A stretch of 64,000 nt of DNA from Ancylobacter novellus DSM 506 (GCF_000092925.1 NC_014217.1:2728001-2792000), one strand, 5' to 3'; positions 44,812-52,173 are shown, counted from the first letter of the stretch. A program made the numbers and translations. Notes: a model not told the origin generated them from the sequence alone.

Positions 44812-45989
44812 CAGTCGGCCTCCACGTTCACGCGCCATTCGCCCGTCAGCAGCTTCTGCATAAGCCCGCGCTTCTGTCGGGTGAGTGCTTCGATCCGAAC
44901 ATTCTCAAGCGCGAGGTCGGCTTCGAGGCAGCCAAGCGCACCTGTCTGGGCTTTCTGCTCAGACACAGGCGGTGCCGGGATGGGCATGTCGCCGAAGTCG
45001 CGGAAGGCGATCTGCTTGCCATCGCGGATGCCGAAGATCAGTTTGTCTAGGCGCCCGATGAAGCTGCGGGACTTAAAGAAGTGGCGGTAGTAGTCGCCGA
45101 CGACCTCGGTTGTCGGCCGGAGGACCGTGTAGGCGGGACTGACCAGCCCGGTGATTGTCGAGTATTCCAGCCCCCCTTCGAACGAACGCAGGCTGATCAC
45201 GAAGTCGCCGGGACGGACGACCTTGTAGCTTGAGGTGTCGCCATCGGGCATAGCCACGCGGCGGTCGAGTTCGTCACGTCGGACGATCCCAATGTCCTGC
45301 ATCACAGCGAGCAGCGGCAAGTCGGGACGGGCGCGCTCCGAGACGGGCTCGAATATGTCCCTGGCGCGCTGCAACCGATTGTGCGATGCGAACGCGGCCT
45401 CGAACAGGCGTTGGCGCACCGAGGTGATCCGCCGCAGCTTCGCCGCCCGCAGCGCCTCCAGCTTCTCGATGGCCTCGTCCCATGTCCGCAGGATTTCGGC
45501 GATCTTGCGCTGTTCGGGAAGCGGAGGGAGAGAGAAGCAGAACTCGGACAGCGTATCCTGACTAAGGTTGTTGATACTCGAGCCACCACCCATTCGGTGC
45601 AAATGCTCTTTGAACAGTGGTGATCGGACGAGCTTTGATGCAAAGCTGTGGTTAATCTCATCAGATTTGACACGTCCCCTGATCGTGAACCCGGAGAAAG
45701 AAATAGGCTCTGTTATCCCGCTAACTAATACACAGCGACCGATCAGCGCCTTGTTCCCGTTCGAGCGGACAAACAATAAGTCGTCGTTTTTGAGAAGGTC
45801 ATCCGGGTTGAGCTTGCCATTAAGTGTGATCGAAGGGGTCTCCGAGAAATCGTTGAGCACTTCCTTGTCTTTGAAGTCGCCAACCCCGATGATCTTGACC
45901 CGTGCGCCTTGCGATGCCTGCGTGAAGTTCATCCCATTTCGGAATTCAAGAAGGTCCGCTAGGGATCTGCGTTTCCACCCGTCAAGCAT
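44811..45989 (-). CDS. hsdS: type I restriction specificity subunit S (full length)
   Basis: A 392-aa HsdS with two target-recognition domains, each followed by a conserved helix: LPPLPEQRKIAEILRTWDEAIEKLEALRAAKLRRI in the middle and PPVSEQKAQTGALGCLEADLALENVRIEALTRQKRGLMQKLLTGEWRV at the end. It gives DNA specificity to the R/M complex. The start at 45989 (MLDGWKRRSL) overlaps the rhuM stop by 8 bases. A half-size HsdS gene stands at the head of the same operon. Confidence 0.93.
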   Translation of the reverse strand: MLDGWKRRSLADLLEFRNGMNFTQASQGARVKIIGVGDFKDKEVLNDFSETPSITLNGKLNPDDLLKNDDLLFVRSNGNKALIGRCVLVSGITEPISFSGFTIRGRVKSDEINHSFASKLVRSPLFKEHLHRMGGGSSINNLSQDTLSEFCFSLPPLPEQRKIAEILRTWDEAIEKLEALRAAKLRRITSVRQRLFEAAFASHNRLQRARDIFEPVSERARPDLPLLAVMQDIGIVRRDELDRRVAMPDGDTSSYKVVRPGDFVISLRSFEGGLEYSTITGLVSPAYTVLRPTTEVVGDYYRHFFKSRSFIGRLDKLIFGIRDGKQIAFRDFGDMPIPAPPVSEQKAQTGALGCLEADLALENVRIEALTRQKRGLMQKLLTGEWRVNVEAD

Positions 45990-47007
45990 CGTCGCCCCCC
46001 TTCTTCCGCCCCTTAGCGGCCTTCTCCATCTCCTCCAGCTGCGCGATATCTTCGTCATCCGCCGCCAGCGCTTCGGCGGCGCGGCGGTTGGCGTCGAACA
46101 CCTCGAACCGCTCGGCGGCCAGCTTCTGTGCCACCTCCATCCGCAGCCGCCCGGCATGGGTCAGCACGTCGCGATCGTTGAAGGACAGGAAGGCGTCGAG
46201 CTTGTCGGCCCATTCGGCCATGGCGACCGGGCGGCGGCGCCTCGCCTGGTCCTCGGCGTAGTCGAGGTACATCACGACGATGCGGTTGAGTTCCTCGACC
46301 TCCTCGGCCTTGAGGTAGTTCTTGGCGGTGCCGACATCGCCCTTGCGCACGACTGAGCCCTTCCAGTTGGTCAGGCCCATATTCGGGGCGTTCGGATCGC
46401 TGCGGTTCTCGATCAGCTCTGCGGCTGTCTTGCCCGTAACGGCCCAGAGCATCTTATTCTGCACCTTTTTGAAGAAGGCCTGCGCCTGCTCGGACGTCTT
46501 GTCGTAGTCGATAGCGGTTGTGTAGAGGTCGCGCACCTTCTGGTAGAAGCGCTTCTCCGAGGCGCGGATGTCCCGAATGCGGGCCAGCCACTCGTCGAAA
46601 TAGTCCCATTGCTCGGCCTGTTTCAGCCGGGCATCATCCATGGCGAATCCCTTGACTAGGTATTCGCGCAAAACGGTGGTGGCCCAGCGACGGAACTGGG
46701 TGCCGCGCGCCGAGCGGACCCGGTAACCGACCGACAGGATGACGTCGAGGTTGTAGGTGTCGACCTCGCGCTCGACCTGCCTCGAGCCCTCGGTTTGAAC
46801 TATCCGGAATTTCCGGATAGTTGCCCCCGGATCGCACTCACCCTCGGCGAAGACGTTGCGGATGTGCTCGTTCACGGTGCGCACATCCTTGTCGAACAAC
46901 TCCGCGATCTCCCGCTGGCTCAGCCAAACGGTGCCGTCCACGGCTCGCAGGCCGATGGTCGCGGCGCCATCTTCGGTGCTGTAAAGGATCAGTTCTCCTT
47001 CAGACAT
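45982..47007 (-). CDS. RhuM-family protein
   Basis: A 341-aa RhuM (virulence protein) family member: LYSTEDGAATIGLRAVDGTVWLSQREIAELFDKDVRTVNEHIRNVF at the start, with a DNA-binding-like helix pair, and the conserved IRKFRIVQTEGSRQVEREVDTYNLDVILSVGYRVRSARGTQFRRWATTVLREYLVKGF. RhuM genes recur inside type I restriction operons, and their task there is unknown. Overlaps hsdM by 8 bases. Confidence 0.9.
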   Translation of the reverse strand: MSEGELILYSTEDGAATIGLRAVDGTVWLSQREIAELFDKDVRTVNEHIRNVFAEGECDPGATIRKFRIVQTEGSRQVEREVDTYNLDVILSVGYRVRSARGTQFRRWATTVLREYLVKGFAMDDARLKQAEQWDYFDEWLARIRDIRASEKRFYQKVRDLYTTAIDYDKTSEQAQAFFKKVQNKMLWAVTGKTAAELIENRSDPNAPNMGLTNWKGSVVRKGDVGTAKNYLKAEEVEELNRIVVMYLDYAEDQARRRRPVAMAEWADKLDAFLSFNDRDVLTHAGRLRMEVAQKLAAERFEVFDANRRAAEALAADDEDIAQLEEMEKAAKGRKKGGDDA

Positions 47008-48517
47008 CGACGCCCAGCTCCTTCAGGTAGCCGGCCATCTTGCCCCGCACCTCGGCCAGTTCGGCCTCGATGATGTTGATCTGCTTCTGCAAGGCGGCCA
47101 CGTCAATTTCCTCCTCCGGCTCGAAGGTGTCGACGTAGCGGGGGATGTTGAGGTTGAAGTCGTTCTCAGCGATCTCTTCCGGACTGGCGCGGTGTGAGTA
47201 TTTCTCGATCTCCGACCGCGCAGCGTAGGTTTCCAGCACCTTGCTGATATGCGCCTCGTCCATCACGTTCTGGGTCTTGCCCGGCGTGAACTCTTTGCCG
47301 GCGTCGATGAACAGGACGTCTCGCCGGTCCTCGTTGACGCCGCCCTGTTCGCGAGAGCGGTCGAAGACCAGAATGGCCACCGGGATGCCCGTGGTCGTGA
47401 ACAAGTTGGCGGGCAGGCCCACCACGGCGTCAAGCAGGTTCTCCTCGATCAGCGCCTGACGGATACGCCCCTCGGCGCCGCCCCTGAACAGAACGCCATG
47501 CGGCACGATGACGGCCACCCGGCCGCTCAGGCGCTTGGCGATCTCGATCATGTGGGTGATGAAGCCGTAGTCGCCCTTGGACTTCGGCGGGATGCCGCGC
47601 CAGTAACGCTTGAACTGGTCGGTGTCCGCACTCTCCGCGCCCCACTTGTCGAGGCTGAACGGGGGGTTGGCTACCACCACGTCGAACTTCATCAGGTGGT
47701 CGCCCTCGACCAGTGCGGGGCTGTTGAGCGTGTCGCACCACTCGATACGCGCGGCATCCTTGGCATGGAGAAACATGTTCATCCGTGCCAGCGCCCATGT
47801 CGCGCCGTTCACTTCTTGGCCATAGAGAGCGAAGTTCTCGGACCCAACCTCCTCGGCCGCCCGGATGAGTAGCGATCCGGACCCGCAGGCAGGGTCGCAG
47901 ATCGTATCACCCGGCTTGGGAGCCGCCAGCTTCGCGAGCAGGCGGGAGACAGCAGAGGGCGTGTAGAACTCGCCGGCCTTCTTGCCCGCGTCGGAGGCGA
48001 AGCGCGAGATGAGATAAATGTAGCACTCGCCGATGATGTCCTCTGTTACCCGCGAAGGGCGCAGGTCGAGCGCGGGCTTGGCGAAATCCTCCAGCACGTT
48101 CTTGAGGCGGCGATTGCGGTCCTTGACTCGCCCCAGATTTGCCTCGGAGTTGAAGTCGATGTTCCGGAACACGCCTTCGAGCTTGGTGCGGTTGGCATCC
48201 TCGATCCGCTCCAGCGCGATATTGATGAGCTCGCCGATATTGGGTTCGTTCCGCGCTTCATAGAGATCGTAGAAGCTGGCACCTTCGGGGAGGACGAAGC
48301 GCTCACGTTCCAGCCTCCGGCGGATCCGGGTCTCATCCCCTCCAAATTGCTTACGATAGATTTCGAGATGGTCGTTCCAGTGGTCGGAGATGTATTTCAG
48401 GAACAGCATCACGAGGATGTAGTCTTTATACTGTCCCGCATCGACAACGCCCCGGAAGGTGTCGCAAGCGGCCCAGACCGTCTGGTTAACCTGTTGCTGG
48501 GTAAGATGATCATTCAT
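47000..48517 (-). CDS. hsdM: type I DNA methyltransferase subunit M
   Basis: N6-adenine methyltransferase subunit, 505 aa. An HsdM_N helical domain precedes the catalytic part, with motif I ICDPACGSGSLLIRA (AdoMet) and motif IV VVANPPFSL (NPPF). GEFYTPSAVSRLLAKL is the usual approach to motif I. It protects host DNA and forms the core with HsdS. Its start overlaps the stop of the half HsdS by 4 bases. Confidence 0.95.
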   Translation of the reverse strand: MNDHLTQQQVNQTVWAACDTFRGVVDAGQYKDYILVMLFLKYISDHWNDHLEIYRKQFGGDETRIRRRLERERFVLPEGASFYDLYEARNEPNIGELINIALERIEDANRTKLEGVFRNIDFNSEANLGRVKDRNRRLKNVLEDFAKPALDLRPSRVTEDIIGECYIYLISRFASDAGKKAGEFYTPSAVSRLLAKLAAPKPGDTICDPACGSGSLLIRAAEEVGSENFALYGQEVNGATWALARMNMFLHAKDAARIEWCDTLNSPALVEGDHLMKFDVVVANPPFSLDKWGAESADTDQFKRYWRGIPPKSKGDYGFITHMIEIAKRLSGRVAVIVPHGVLFRGGAEGRIRQALIEENLLDAVVGLPANLFTTTGIPVAILVFDRSREQGGVNEDRRDVLFIDAGKEFTPGKTQNVMDEAHISKVLETYAARSEIEKYSHRASPEEIAENDFNLNIPRYVDTFEPEEEIDVAALQKQINIIEAELAEVRGKMAGYLKELGVDV

Positions 48518-49119
48518 TGGGGCGACCTTCCTTTTCTCGTCCGAGTGCGCAGCCTGCTCGCTCGCTCAACGAGGACCAGGCCCATCATCTGTCGTCGCGT
48601 CTCTGCGGCGAACTGAGACAGCTCCCGCTCCCGTTCGGCCAGCGCATCGAGGGCGACGATCGCTTCTTGAGTCTTGATGTCAGGGACATCGAGTTCGAGG
48701 TCATCGAGGCTGGATCGGGGAATCATCCGGATGTTCGTGCCACGTGCAGCTAGGTCGAAGTGACGCTGTACGGGGGGCTGGTTGATGGCCCACGCTAGAT
48801 ATTCGGGCGTTATGACTTCGCGATTCGGACGCAGCACCATCAGAGGAAGCACTGCAAGTGCTGGCTCTCGCAGACGCCCATCCAAGGCGGAGGCCGTGTT
48901 GCGCTCACCCCGCGAACGGAACAGCACATCGCCAGGGCGCACGAAATAGCGGTCTGCCAAGCCTTCCAGCTGGACGCGAGCGAGGCGTTCCGGATCGACG
49001 AGGCCATTGGGAGAGATGTCCCGCAACTGGATTGCAAGCACACCCTCAGCAGCCGCCGGCTCCAATCTGCCGCGAGCGGTGTAGCCGGTCTGAATGGCGC
49101 AGACGTCCGCGAGCCGCAT
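48514..49119 (-). CDS. half-length type I specificity subunit (single TRD)
   Basis: A 201-aa protein with one target-recognition domain (MRLADVCAIQTGYTARGRLEPA...LDDLELDVPDIKTQEAIVALDALAERERELSQFAAETRRQM) and one conserved helix, i.e. half an HsdS. It is the first gene of the operon, directly after two operator-like palindromes. Half-size HsdS proteins can dimerise into a functional specificity unit with a symmetric target. Here it could swap with the full HsdS to give a second specificity, or serve a regulatory role. Confidence 0.85.
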   Translation of the reverse strand: MRLADVCAIQTGYTARGRLEPAAAEGVLAIQLRDISPNGLVDPERLARVQLEGLADRYFVRPGDVLFRSRGERNTASALDGRLREPALAVLPLMVLRPNREVITPEYLAWAINQPPVQRHFDLAARGTNIRMIPRSSLDDLELDVPDIKTQEAIVALDALAERERELSQFAAETRRQMMGLVLVERASRLRTRTRKGRSPQ

Positions 49120-49129
49120 TGATCAATCT

Positions 49130-49147
49130 CTGTAGAGCCGGCTACAG
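49130..49147 (-). promoter_or_regulatory. operator-like palindrome 1 of the hsd operon
   Basis: CTGTA-N8-TACAG, extended to TCTCTGTAG...CTACAGAGA, located 11 bases before the start codon of the first gene. It lies just after the predicted -10 box and would block RNA polymerase if bound. Confidence 0.7.
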
Positions 49148-49154
49148 AGAAACT

Positions 49155-49178
49155 TACCGACGGAGCATCGGATGTCAA
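49155..49178 (-). promoter_or_regulatory. predicted promoter of the hsd operon
   Basis: Minus strand: consensus -35 TTGACA (49178-49173), with AAGTTT as a weak -10 box after a 17-base spacer. It sits between the two CTGTA-N8-TACAG palindromes, whose centres are 59 bases apart. Confidence 0.6.
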
Positions 49179-49188
49179 TCCGATTCTT

Positions 49189-49206
49189 CTGTAGGGCGAT
49201 GTACAG
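49189..49206 (-). promoter_or_regulatory. operator-like palindrome 2 of the hsd operon
   Basis: Second CTGTA-N8-TACAG inverted repeat, upstream of the -35 box. The same half-sites and the same spacing as palindrome 1 suggest two dimers of one regulator, possibly looping. Confidence 0.7.
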
Positions 49207-49452
49207 CAAGAAAGCGTATCCAGTGCGCGCGAAACATGGTGATCGCCCCTATCGGGCGGTCCGCCGAGGTCATCGGAACCATGAAGAAAGCAAGCGTTCG
49301 ACCGCGCCCAGACACTGAATCGCCCCCCTCCCCGCATTCGCAAGCAGACAGCGCCAATCGGTTCACATCGGGCGCTCCGCCCTCAGCGCGAATTTTTTCA
49401 ACACCATCAGAGAATAATCTCTCCCGCAGAAACACCAATTTTAAAGCGGACT

Positions 49453-49460
49453 TTCGAATA
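49453..49460 (+). repeat. target-site duplication, left
   Basis: TTCGAATA, repeated exactly at 52229-52236. An 8-bp duplication is standard for the IS1595 family. Confidence 0.9.
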
Positions 49461-49485
49461 GACGATTATCCCCTTGACGCAAGTA
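49461..49485 (+). repeat. left terminal inverted repeat
   Basis: 25 bp, 24 matching the right end. It contains TTGACG (49474-49479), which with CATATT at 49497-49502 (17-base spacer) forms an inward promoter for the transposase. Confidence 0.9.
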
Positions 49486-49524
49486 TGAGCTTTTGGCATA
49501 TTGGTGACAACAGAGGTTGTTGCC

Positions 49525-50403
49525 ATGTCGTCCGAAAAGCTCACTGTCCGCCAGTTCTTCGCCCGCTTCCCCAATGATGACGCCTGCCTCAACCACATCA
49601 TGGAGGTGCGGTACGGCATGCGCCATGTGTGCGAGCGCTGCGGCAAGGAAGCGACCTTCCATAAGATGAGCGAGCGCCGCGCGTTTGCGTGCGCCGCCTG
49701 TGGCGACCACGTGTATCCCTGCGCAGGCACGATCTTTCAGGACAGCCGCACGTCTCTCCAAACTTGGTTCTATGCGATCTACCTGTTCGTGGTGACCCGC
49801 CACGGCGTTTCCGGCAAGGAGCTTGAGCGCACCCTCGGCGTCACCTACAAGACCGCATGGCGCATGGGGCAGCAAATCCGCCAGCTTATGGAGAAGGCGG
49901 ACGGCTTCGCCATGCTCCAGGGTCACGTTGAAGCCGATGAGGCCTACGTCGGCGGTCACCGCCCCGGCAAGCGTGGTCGCGGCGCCGCTGGCAAGACCAT
50001 CGTTATGGGCATGAAGGAACGCGGCGGGCGACTGACGACCGAGGTTATCCCGGACGTGAAGAAGGCAACCCTGCGTGACGTGGTGAACCGGAACGTTGAG
50101 CCGGGCTCTGTCGTCTCCACCGACGAACTGATGTCCTACGGCTTACTGGAGGGCGACGGCTACGTGCATGGGCAGGTGAAGCACGGCGCCAAGGAGTGGA
50201 GCTACTACGACTACCGCCACGGCGCGACGCACAGCACGAACAGCGTCGAAGCCTTCTGGCGACTGTTTAAGGCTTCCGTCCGCTCGACGCACATTCACGT
50301 CAGCCCCAAGTACATGGATCGATACCTCAGCGAGTTCGCTTTCCGGTCGAACCACCGCGCGATGCGGAACGCGATGTTCGATCTGCTGATTGGGGCTGTC
50401 TGA
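49525..50403 (+). CDS. IS1595-family (ISXO2-like) transposase
   Basis: Transposase of 292 aa. An N-terminal zinc ribbon has Cys36, Cys39, Cys56 and Cys59 (CERC...CAAC). A helix-turn-helix follows (HGVSGKELERTLGVTYKTAWRMGQQIR), then the ISXO2-like DDE domain with Asp138 in VEADEAYVGG, Asp200 in VVSTDEL and Asn239/Glu242 in HSTNSVEAFWRLFK. All catalytic positions are intact, so the element should be active. AGAGG stands 10 bases before the ATG. Confidence 0.95.
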   Translation: MSSEKLTVRQFFARFPNDDACLNHIMEVRYGMRHVCERCGKEATFHKMSERRAFACAACGDHVYPCAGTIFQDSRTSLQTWFYAIYLFVVTRHGVSGKELERTLGVTYKTAWRMGQQIRQLMEKADGFAMLQGHVEADEAYVGGHRPGKRGRGAAGKTIVMGMKERGGRLTTEVIPDVKKATLRDVVNRNVEPGSVVSTDELMSYGLLEGDGYVHGQVKHGAKEWSYYDYRHGATHSTNSVEAFWRLFKASVRSTHIHVSPKYMDRYLSEFAFRSNHRAMRNAMFDLLIGAV

Positions 50404-50524
50404 TCACGGCCTCTAACGCGCGGTCGAGATCGCCCCTTTCGGCGGGGCCTACGCCCCGCGCCTCTTCTTGGGCGACGAACTCATGCAATCGCCCCTCTTT
50501 AAGGGCCTCCGCGAGGGTTATCAT
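50327..50524 (-). CDS. small hypothetical protein overlapping the transposase end
   Basis: A 65-aa charged protein (MITLAEALKEGRLHEFVAQE, then EARGVGPAERGDLDRALEAVI, ending in a basic SRGGSTGKRTR tail). AAGGA lies 8 bases before the ATG. Proteins of this style (short, QEEARGxGP, basic tail) occur in other alphaproteobacteria as hypotheticals. It overlaps the last 77 bases of the transposase gene on the opposite strand, so the two messages would be antisense at their 3' ends. Confidence 0.55.
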   Translation of the reverse strand: MITLAEALKEGRLHEFVAQEEARGVGPAERGDLDRALEAVIRQPQSADRTSRSASRGGSTGKRTR

Positions 50525-50571
50525 GCGACGAGTCCTTGCTTTTTCTCGTCAACAATGGTAGCAAAAAGAAA

Positions 50572-50592
50572 CGGCGGGGCACAGCCCCGCCG
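50572..50592 (-). terminator. intrinsic terminator on the minus strand
   Basis: Perfect hairpin CGGCGGGGC-tgt-GCCCCGCCG followed on the minus strand by TTTCTTTTT. It comes 8 bases after the stop of the 22-codon ORF. Confidence 0.8.
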
Positions 50593-50600
50593 TCCTGACT

Positions 50601-50669
50601 CTATCTCAAGAGCAGGGGAAATAGGATGGGTACCAGCCATCCAAATTTCCCGGGGACGCCACTCCCCAT
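50601..50669 (-). CDS. possible 22-aa hydrophobic peptide
   Basis: Very short frame beginning MGSGVPGKFGW and ending LVPILFPLLLR, i.e. a short polar start and a hydrophobic helix of about 11 residues. TTGGAGG lies 7 bases before the ATG, and an intrinsic terminator follows the stop directly. This layout (strong RBS, tiny membrane peptide, terminator) is that of type I toxins or small membrane peptides, but chance cannot be excluded at this length. Confidence 0.4.
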   Translation of the reverse strand: MGSGVPGKFGWLVPILFPLLLR

Positions 50670-50720
50670 AATCTACCTCCAATCTCGCGCTCCCATGGCG
50701 CGTATGCCGCATGCACGGAG

Positions 50721-50745
50721 GCCCCGGATCATCCGGGGCCTTTGT
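50721..50745 (+). terminator. GC-rich hairpin with short T-run
   Basis: GGCCCCGGA-tca-TCCGGGGCC followed by TTT on the plus strand. The hairpin would also function partly in the other direction. It separates the transposase side of the element from the cargo genes. Confidence 0.7.
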
Positions 50746-50853
50746 GGCGCGTCGCCACCATCTCAAAATCTCACATTCGGTTCCCGGTTGCAAGGCGCCT
50801 TGAGTGGGTGCATTGTGGATTCAATACCGGCGAGGCGGTGAGGAGAACGAAAA

Positions 50854-51288
50854 ATGAACGAATCCCTATCTAAGGCACTGAAAATAAAAGAAAAACTTCT
50901 TGATGAACTGTCCAAGGTAGAGCAATTCATCAGGCTGCATAACGAACTTTTTGGCGAGGGCGATGATGTCGCTGAGCCGAATCATGGTCGGCAGTCTGAG
51001 GATGAAAGCGACTCGCCTAAACGCCGCCGGGGGCGCCCTTCTGAGATCGCAGACGCCGCATGGAAGGTGATCAAGGAGCTAAATCGGCCGGTTCAGCGTG
51101 GCGAATTGGTGGAACGTATCGAGGCCATGGGCATCGACGTTTCGAGCGACGACAAGCCCCGCTACATCGGAACGATCCTCTGGCGCGAGAAAGATCGTTT
51201 CGAGAATATCGAGGGTAGGGGCTATTGGGCCGTGTCCCTTGGCGATCCGCCTTCCCCGGAGGATTCATCGCCTGACATTTTCCGCTGA
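50854..51288 (+). CDS. AT-hook / winged-helix DNA-binding-like protein
   Basis: A 144-aa cargo protein. Residues 1-32 form a coiled coil (SKALKIKEKLLDELSKVEQF), then an acidic linker and an AT-hook-like RRRGRP at 57-62. A compact wHTH/HARE-like domain follows (AWKVIKELNRPVQRGELVERIEAMGIDV...YIGTILWREKDRFENIEGRGYWAV). It probably binds DNA and may regulate the cargo or transposition. GAGGAG precedes the ATG. The AT-richer codon usage of its first part differs from host genes. Confidence 0.7.
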   Translation: MNESLSKALKIKEKLLDELSKVEQFIRLHNELFGEGDDVAEPNHGRQSEDESDSPKRRRGRPSEIADAAWKVIKELNRPVQRGELVERIEAMGIDVSSDDKPRYIGTILWREKDRFENIEGRGYWAVSLGDPPSPEDSSPDIFR

Positions 51289-51375
51289 TGAGTCTGGAAA
51301 TGTATCGGCTGGACGTATCCCGCGAACGTTCCCATATTGTTGTCATCACCCCGGCGGGCAGGACTCGTCGGATAA

Positions 51376-51408
51376 GAGGTCGTCTCGGGCAACCGGGCGG
51401 CCTCTTTA
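51376..51408 (+). terminator. possible weak terminator or attenuator before the NYN gene
   Basis: GAGGTCG...CGGCCTC hairpin (one T-G pair) followed by TTTACATTT, between the winged-helix gene and the NYN gene. It would lower read-through into the nuclease gene. Confidence 0.45.
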
Positions 51409-51424
51409 CATTTGGGGGCCACGC

Positions 51425-52051
51425 ATGAGGGTGGCCTGCTACGTCGACGGCTTCAATCTTTATCACGCGGTTGATGCGCTAGGCGACGCCCGCCTAAAAT
51501 GGCTGAATCTGAGGTCTCTCGCCGAATCCTATCTCGCGCCAGACGACGTTCTTGTCAGAACGGTCTTCTTCACCGCGTTCAACACGTGGGAACACGCCAA
51601 GCGCCAGCGACACGTGAACTACGTGAAGGCTCTAGGGGCGACAGGCGTTGAGGTGGTGCTGTCGCGCTTCGACAAGGTTCACAAGCACTGCTTCACTCAC
51701 GAGCGGTTTTGTAAGCTGCGCGAGGAAAAGCAAACTGATGTGGCCATTGCGATAGAGGTGATGTCCGACTGCTATGAGCGGGGCATAGAGCGCGTCCTCC
51801 TCATAACGGCGGACAGCGATCAGGTGCCCATGGTGCGTCGCATCCGAGACCGTTTCCCCGAAACAATCATCTTCATGATTGCCCCACCTAAGCGCCTCAA
51901 TGCGGCGCGAGAGCTTGGACAGGCATGCAGCGGCGTGGCCGAACTGACGGCGGGGCGACTTCGCCAACACGCATTGCCAGACGAACTTAGAGACGGGCGC
52001 GGTCATCTCATTGCCGCTCGCCCCGCCATTTATGGCCCACACGGAAACTAA
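51425..52051 (+). CDS. NYN-domain (PIN-like) ribonuclease
   Basis: A 208-aa protein that is essentially one NYN/DUF88 (LabA-like) domain. Active-site acids are visible: Asp8 and Asn11 in YVDGFNLYH, Asp105 in EEKQTDVAIAIEV, and Asp130/Asp132 in LLITADSDQV. A Cys pair (KHCFTHERFC) precedes EEKQTD. NYN proteins are metal-dependent RNases related to PIN and several act on tRNA or mRNA. In this transposon the gene ends 33 bases from the permuted tRNA, facing it, with a terminator in between. Processing, attack or neutralisation of tRNA is therefore an obvious hypothesis, but no activity can be read from sequence. Confidence 0.88.
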   Translation: MRVACYVDGFNLYHAVDALGDARLKWLNLRSLAESYLAPDDVLVRTVFFTAFNTWEHAKRQRHVNYVKALGATGVEVVLSRFDKVHKHCFTHERFCKLREEKQTDVAIAIEVMSDCYERGIERVLLITADSDQVPMVRRIRDRFPETIIFMIAPPKRLNAARELGQACSGVAELTAGRLRQHALPDELRDGRGHLIAARPAIYGPHGN

Positions 52052-52080
52052 AGGGCCGCTCACCCGAAGGGAGCGGCCCC
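52052..52080 (-). terminator. terminator of the permuted tRNA gene
   Basis: Minus strand: GGGCCGCTC-CCTTCGGGT-GAGCGGCCC followed by TTTAGTTT. It begins 4 bases after tRNA position 35. The plus strand lacks a T-run, so the hairpin mainly serves the tRNA, though it may also stabilise the NYN message. Confidence 0.75.
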
Positions 52081-52083
52081 GAT

Positions 52084-52160
52084 AAAGCCCCGTATCCTAA
52101 CCGCTAGACGAACGCCCGATTGGTCGGGCGTACCGGGTTCGAACCGGCGTCTCAGGGGTG
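52084..52160 (-). tRNA. circularly permuted tRNA-Glu(UUC) gene
   Basis: On the minus strand the 3' half comes first (52160-52121: CACCCCTGAGAC, T-arm GCCGG-TTCGAAC-CCGGT, acceptor ACGCCCG, A73, CCA). Then the 2-base spacer AT, then the 5' half (52118-52084: acceptor CGGGCGT, TC, D-arm GTCTAGCGGTTAGGAT, A, CGGGG, CTTT). Joined between positions 35 and 36 they give a 75-nt tRNA. The acceptor has 7 of 7 pairs, the anticodon stem is CGGGG/CCCTG with one G-U, the loop is CUUUCAC (anticodon UUC) and the variable loop has 4 nt. The D-arm is of Glu type. In the transcript the leader GAUAGAG (52168-52162) can pair with CUUUAUC (52087-52081), extending the anticodon stem with a 4-nt bulge, as in permuted-tRNA precursors of algae and archaea. 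A -10 box and a terminator frame the unit. Maturation in a bacterium is unexplained. Confidence 0.8.
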
Positions 52161-52173
52161 TCTCTATCTTGGA

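Noticed and set aside
49281..49460. A 60-codon frame starting at 49281 and interrupted by the transposon
   Set aside because: After removal of the transposon the frame meets a stop at once, no RBS is present and no family is recognisable.
52084..52160. Reading the permuted tRNA as a permuted (two-piece) tmRNA, which alphaproteobacteria do have
   Set aside because: There is no tag-peptide frame or pseudoknot region, the spacer between CCA and the 5' end is only 2 bases, and the D-arm and anticodon loop are those of a normal tRNA-Glu.
52084..52160. Reading the two tRNA halves as remains of two tandem tRNA genes or of an integration site
   Set aside because: The acceptor strands match 7/7, both halves break at adjacent positions of the same anticodon loop, and a dedicated -10 box, terminator and leader pairing exist. 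It is not fully excluded, so confidence stays at 0.8.
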